The notes below the pieces were generated by a model. That model was not told where the DNA came from. It searched no databases and saw only the letters and a list, made by a program, of their open reading frames with translations. This document shows positions 4,998 through 7,114 of a stretch of 7,114 nt of DNA, one piece after another. A program made the translations under genes and the position numbers. The stretch is from Euryarchaeota archaeon UBA136 (lineage in GTDB: Archaea > Thermoplasmatota > Poseidoniia > MGIII > CG-Epi1): NCBI GenBank assembly GCA_002506485.1, contig DAXQ01000024.1, positions 1 to 7,114 on the forward strand, in the 5' to 3' direction. The stretch's first letter is position 1; each line of letters starts with the position of its first letter.

Positions 4998-7114
4998 TTG
5001 TTACCTGAACTGCTAGAGTATCTGAACATCAAAGAATTATACCCTCCCCAAAAAGAAGCAATCAAGGTTGTTGAAAAAGGTGATTCGGTGCTCATGTCCG
5101 TGCCTACTGCCGCTGGCAAGACGTTGGTCGCCTATGCTGCGCTAATGAGAGCTGTAAGATCAAAGAAAAAAGGAATCTATCTGGTCCCCCTGAGGGCACT
5201 GGCCTGGGAAAAGGTAAACGAATTAAGGGATATTTGTAAGAATATCCTGAATGGGGCCAGGATAGGGGTCTCTGTAGGAGATTTTGACAAGGCCAGAGGT
5301 TTGTCAAAGTATGACATCATAATTGCCACTTCAGAAAGAGCCGATTCATTGATCCGGCATAACCCCTCCTGGTTGACGGAAGTAGAATGTCTAGTGGCCG
5401 ATGAAATACATCTGATTAATGACTCGGGAAGAGGGCCAACCCTAGAGGTGACACTTTCCAAATTTAGAGAAATTAATCCAACCATCCAGATTATCGGCCT
5501 TTCAGCTACCGTATCCAATTCAGGAGAGATTGCTGAATGGCTGGGTGCGACCCTGGTTCAAAGTGATTTTCGACCCGTTCCCCTTAGAAGAGGGATTGCC
5601 ATAGACAGAGAAATAGAATGGGAAGATGGAGGAAAAAAGGGCATTGGACTAAGCGGTGTGGAGGGAATTGCCACTGATAACTTGCCTGAGCAATGCCTAG
5701 TGTTTGTAGGAACTCGAAGATCTGCAGAGGCACAGGCCCGGAATTTAGGTAGGATGGTCGGAAAAAAACTAAATTCGGAGAATCTGGAGAAGCTGAAATC
5801 CTACTCAGATAGAATAAAGCAGGGTGCTGACGAAATAACCTCAGTAGATTCAAACCTCTCAAAACTAATCACCAAGGGAGTTGCCTACCATCATGCTGGC
5901 CTTACAAATCGCCACAGACAGATAATTGAATCCGCTTTCAGGGACAGAGCACTGAAGGCCCTATGTGCCACTCCAACTCTGGCAGCTGGAGTAAACCTAC
6001 CGGCAAAGAGAGTCATAATCAGGGATCTTAGCCGTTGGGAATCCTCATTTCAGTCAAACCAGCCTTTGCCAGTATTGGAAGTTCAACAAATGCTAGGAAG
6101 AGCTGGAAGACCTGGTTTTGATGTAGATGGTGAAGGTATACTTGTTGCAAAGAACAGGGAACAAATCGATTATTTTACTGAGAATTATTTCGAGGGAGAA
6201 ACCGAACCTGTCAATTCAAGACTAGGTAGTGAACCAGCGCTCAGAACCCATCTTCTCTCACTGATAACCTCAGGTACCATAAATACGAAGGAAAGATTGC
6301 ATGAATTTCTTGGAAAGACCCTCTTTGGGGTTCAAGGAGAACTCTGGAGAACACAGCACCGTTTGAACAAGGTACTCGATTTCCTGGACAAGGAAAACCT
6401 GATAGAAATTGAAGGGCGACAGGATGGGGAATTTGTATCTGCAAATAACCAATTAAGAGAGAACTTTAGGCCGACTGCCTTTGGAAGGAAGGTTTCGCAG
6501 TTGTATATCGATCCCCTATCGGGAGTTATCATCCGCAATGCTCTGGAATCAGAAGTTGATGCGAATCCTCTTGGGATCCTTCATACTATCGCCAGAACTC
6601 CCGATGTGTACTCATTATACGTCCGGAAAAATGAAATGGAAACATATCTTACACATCTGATGCAGATGGAAGGAGACCTCATGCTTCCTCCTCCAGTTGA
6701 GCATGTAGAATTGGAGTTCTATTTGTGGGATCTAAAGACTGCCTTGCTATTGATGGACTGGATCGAGGAAACACCTGAAGAACATCTTCTGAAGAGATAT
6801 TCAACAACCCCTGGTGACATCAGGGCAAAGGTCGAAACTGCTAAATGGATCCTTTATGCTATGGGAGAACTATCGGAATTGGTTTCTCCAGAATCAACCA
6901 AGATGATAACCGAACTACAGATACGGGTGAACAGCGGGGTTCGTAAAGAACTTCTACCGCTACTGGAGATAGAATCCATAGGAAGAGTAAGAGCCAGAGC
7001 GCTTTTTAATTCTGGTTTCACAAGCCAAGGCTCGATAAGAGACGCAAGACCCTCAGAACTAGCTGAAATCCCTGGGATAGGTCCCAAATTGGGCGGAAAA
7101 CTGTCAGGTAAGAA
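4998..7114 (+). CDS. hel308: Hel308 (Hjm/HelQ-like) superfamily 2 DNA helicase (3' partial)
   Basis: An ATP-dependent 3'-5' DNA helicase that acts on branched DNA and stalled replication forks in archaea, related to eukaryotic HelQ. 705 residues are visible, near the usual full length of about 690-720, so only a short C-terminal tail is missing. Seen in order: PPQ of the Q-motif (16-18), Walker A PTAAGKT (36-42), DEIH Walker B (135-138), SAT motif III (169-171), YHHAGL and TPTLAAGVNLP (325-335), motif VI QMLGRAGRPG (364-373), the Hel308-typical SEPALR (411-416) opening the winged helix, the ratchet domain with WDLKTALLLMDWIEE and PGD, then IGRVRAR (661-667) and an HhH-like PGIGPKLG (692-699). 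TTG at 4998 is chosen because an in-frame TGA lies at 4983-4985 and the next GTG/ATG would remove the Q-motif; no ATG or GTG lies between. It follows the membrane-protein stop by two bases. Very secure. Confidence 0.97.
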   Translation, partial: MLPELLEYLNIKELYPPQKEAIKVVEKGDSVLMSVPTAAGKTLVAYAALMRAVRSKKKGIYLVPLRALAWEKVNELRDICKNILNGARIGVSVGDFDKARGLSKYDIIIATSERADSLIRHNPSWLTEVECLVADEIHLINDSGRGPTLEVTLSKFREINPTIQIIGLSATVSNSGEIAEWLGATLVQSDFRPVPLRRGIAIDREIEWEDGGKKGIGLSGVEGIATDNLPEQCLVFVGTRRSAEAQARNLGRMVGKKLNSENLEKLKSYSDRIKQGADEITSVDSNLSKLITKGVAYHHAGLTNRHRQIIESAFRDRALKALCATPTLAAGVNLPAKRVIIRDLSRWESSFQSNQPLPVLEVQQMLGRAGRPGFDVDGEGILVAKNREQIDYFTENYFEGETEPVNSRLGSEPALRTHLLSLITSGTINTKERLHEFLGKTLFGVQGELWRTQHRLNKVLDFLDKENLIEIEGRQDGEFVSANNQLRENFRPTAFGRKVSQLYIDPLSGVIIRNALESEVDANPLGILHTIARTPDVYSLYVRKNEMETYLTHLMQMEGDLMLPPPVEHVELEFYLWDLKTALLLMDWIEETPEEHLLKRYSTTPGDIRAKVETAKWILYAMGELSELVSPESTKMITELQIRVNSGVRKELLPLLEIESIGRVRARALFNSGFTSQGSIRDARPSELAEIPGIGPKLGGKLSGK

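Noticed and set aside
4983..5007. ATG at 4982 as a start for the helicase
   Set aside because: That frame reaches a TGA after eight codons and is not the helicase frame.
1..7114. CRISPR array, insertion sequence, prophage or defence island
   Set aside because: No regularly spaced direct repeats, terminal inverted repeats, transposase, integrase or known defence domains were seen; gene content is mostly housekeeping.

Overview
The window looks archaeal. It carries a Hel308-type DNA helicase, a DRG-family GTPase with a TGS domain and a short RNase P Pop5-like protein. It also has an A/T-rich TATA-like box about 26 bases before a GTG start, with no clear Shine-Dalgarno, which fits leaderless archaeal transcription. 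Moderate GC, GTG and TTG starts, and a eukaryote-like AT-hook/SAP protein would suit a marine Thermoplasmatota-type archaeon (for example Poseidoniales, Marine Group II). That placement is an inference from gene style; no rRNA marker is present.

Layout. Bases 2-1402 (+) hold the C-terminal part of a CLC chloride channel/transporter with a CBS-domain pair; its N-terminus lies outside the window. Bases 1403-1582 hold a possible 42-residue small protein and a compact inverted repeat. Bases 1583-2458 (+) encode a basic low-complexity protein ending in an AT-hook and a SAP domain. It converges, one base apart, on the DRG-type GTPase gene at 2460-3551 (-). A 77-base divergent intergenic region separates the GTPase from a rightward cluster: an unrecognised wHTH/coiled-coil-like protein (3629-4144), the Pop5-like RNase P subunit (4144-4425, one-base overlap), a small acidic membrane protein (4462-4995), and Hel308 (from 4998, running off the right edge after 705 residues).

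How they work together. Most of the window is information processing: tRNA 5' maturation (Pop5), translation-linked GTPase (DRG), repair of stalled forks (Hel308) and probable nucleic-acid binding (SAP/AT-hook). Anion transport and a membrane protein of unknown role are interspersed. No tRNA, rRNA, CRISPR array, insertion sequence or integration site was seen. The points most worth a second look are the SAP/AT-hook protein, the small ORF with its hairpin, the unknown partner coupled to Pop5, and the altered G4/G5 motifs of the GTPase.
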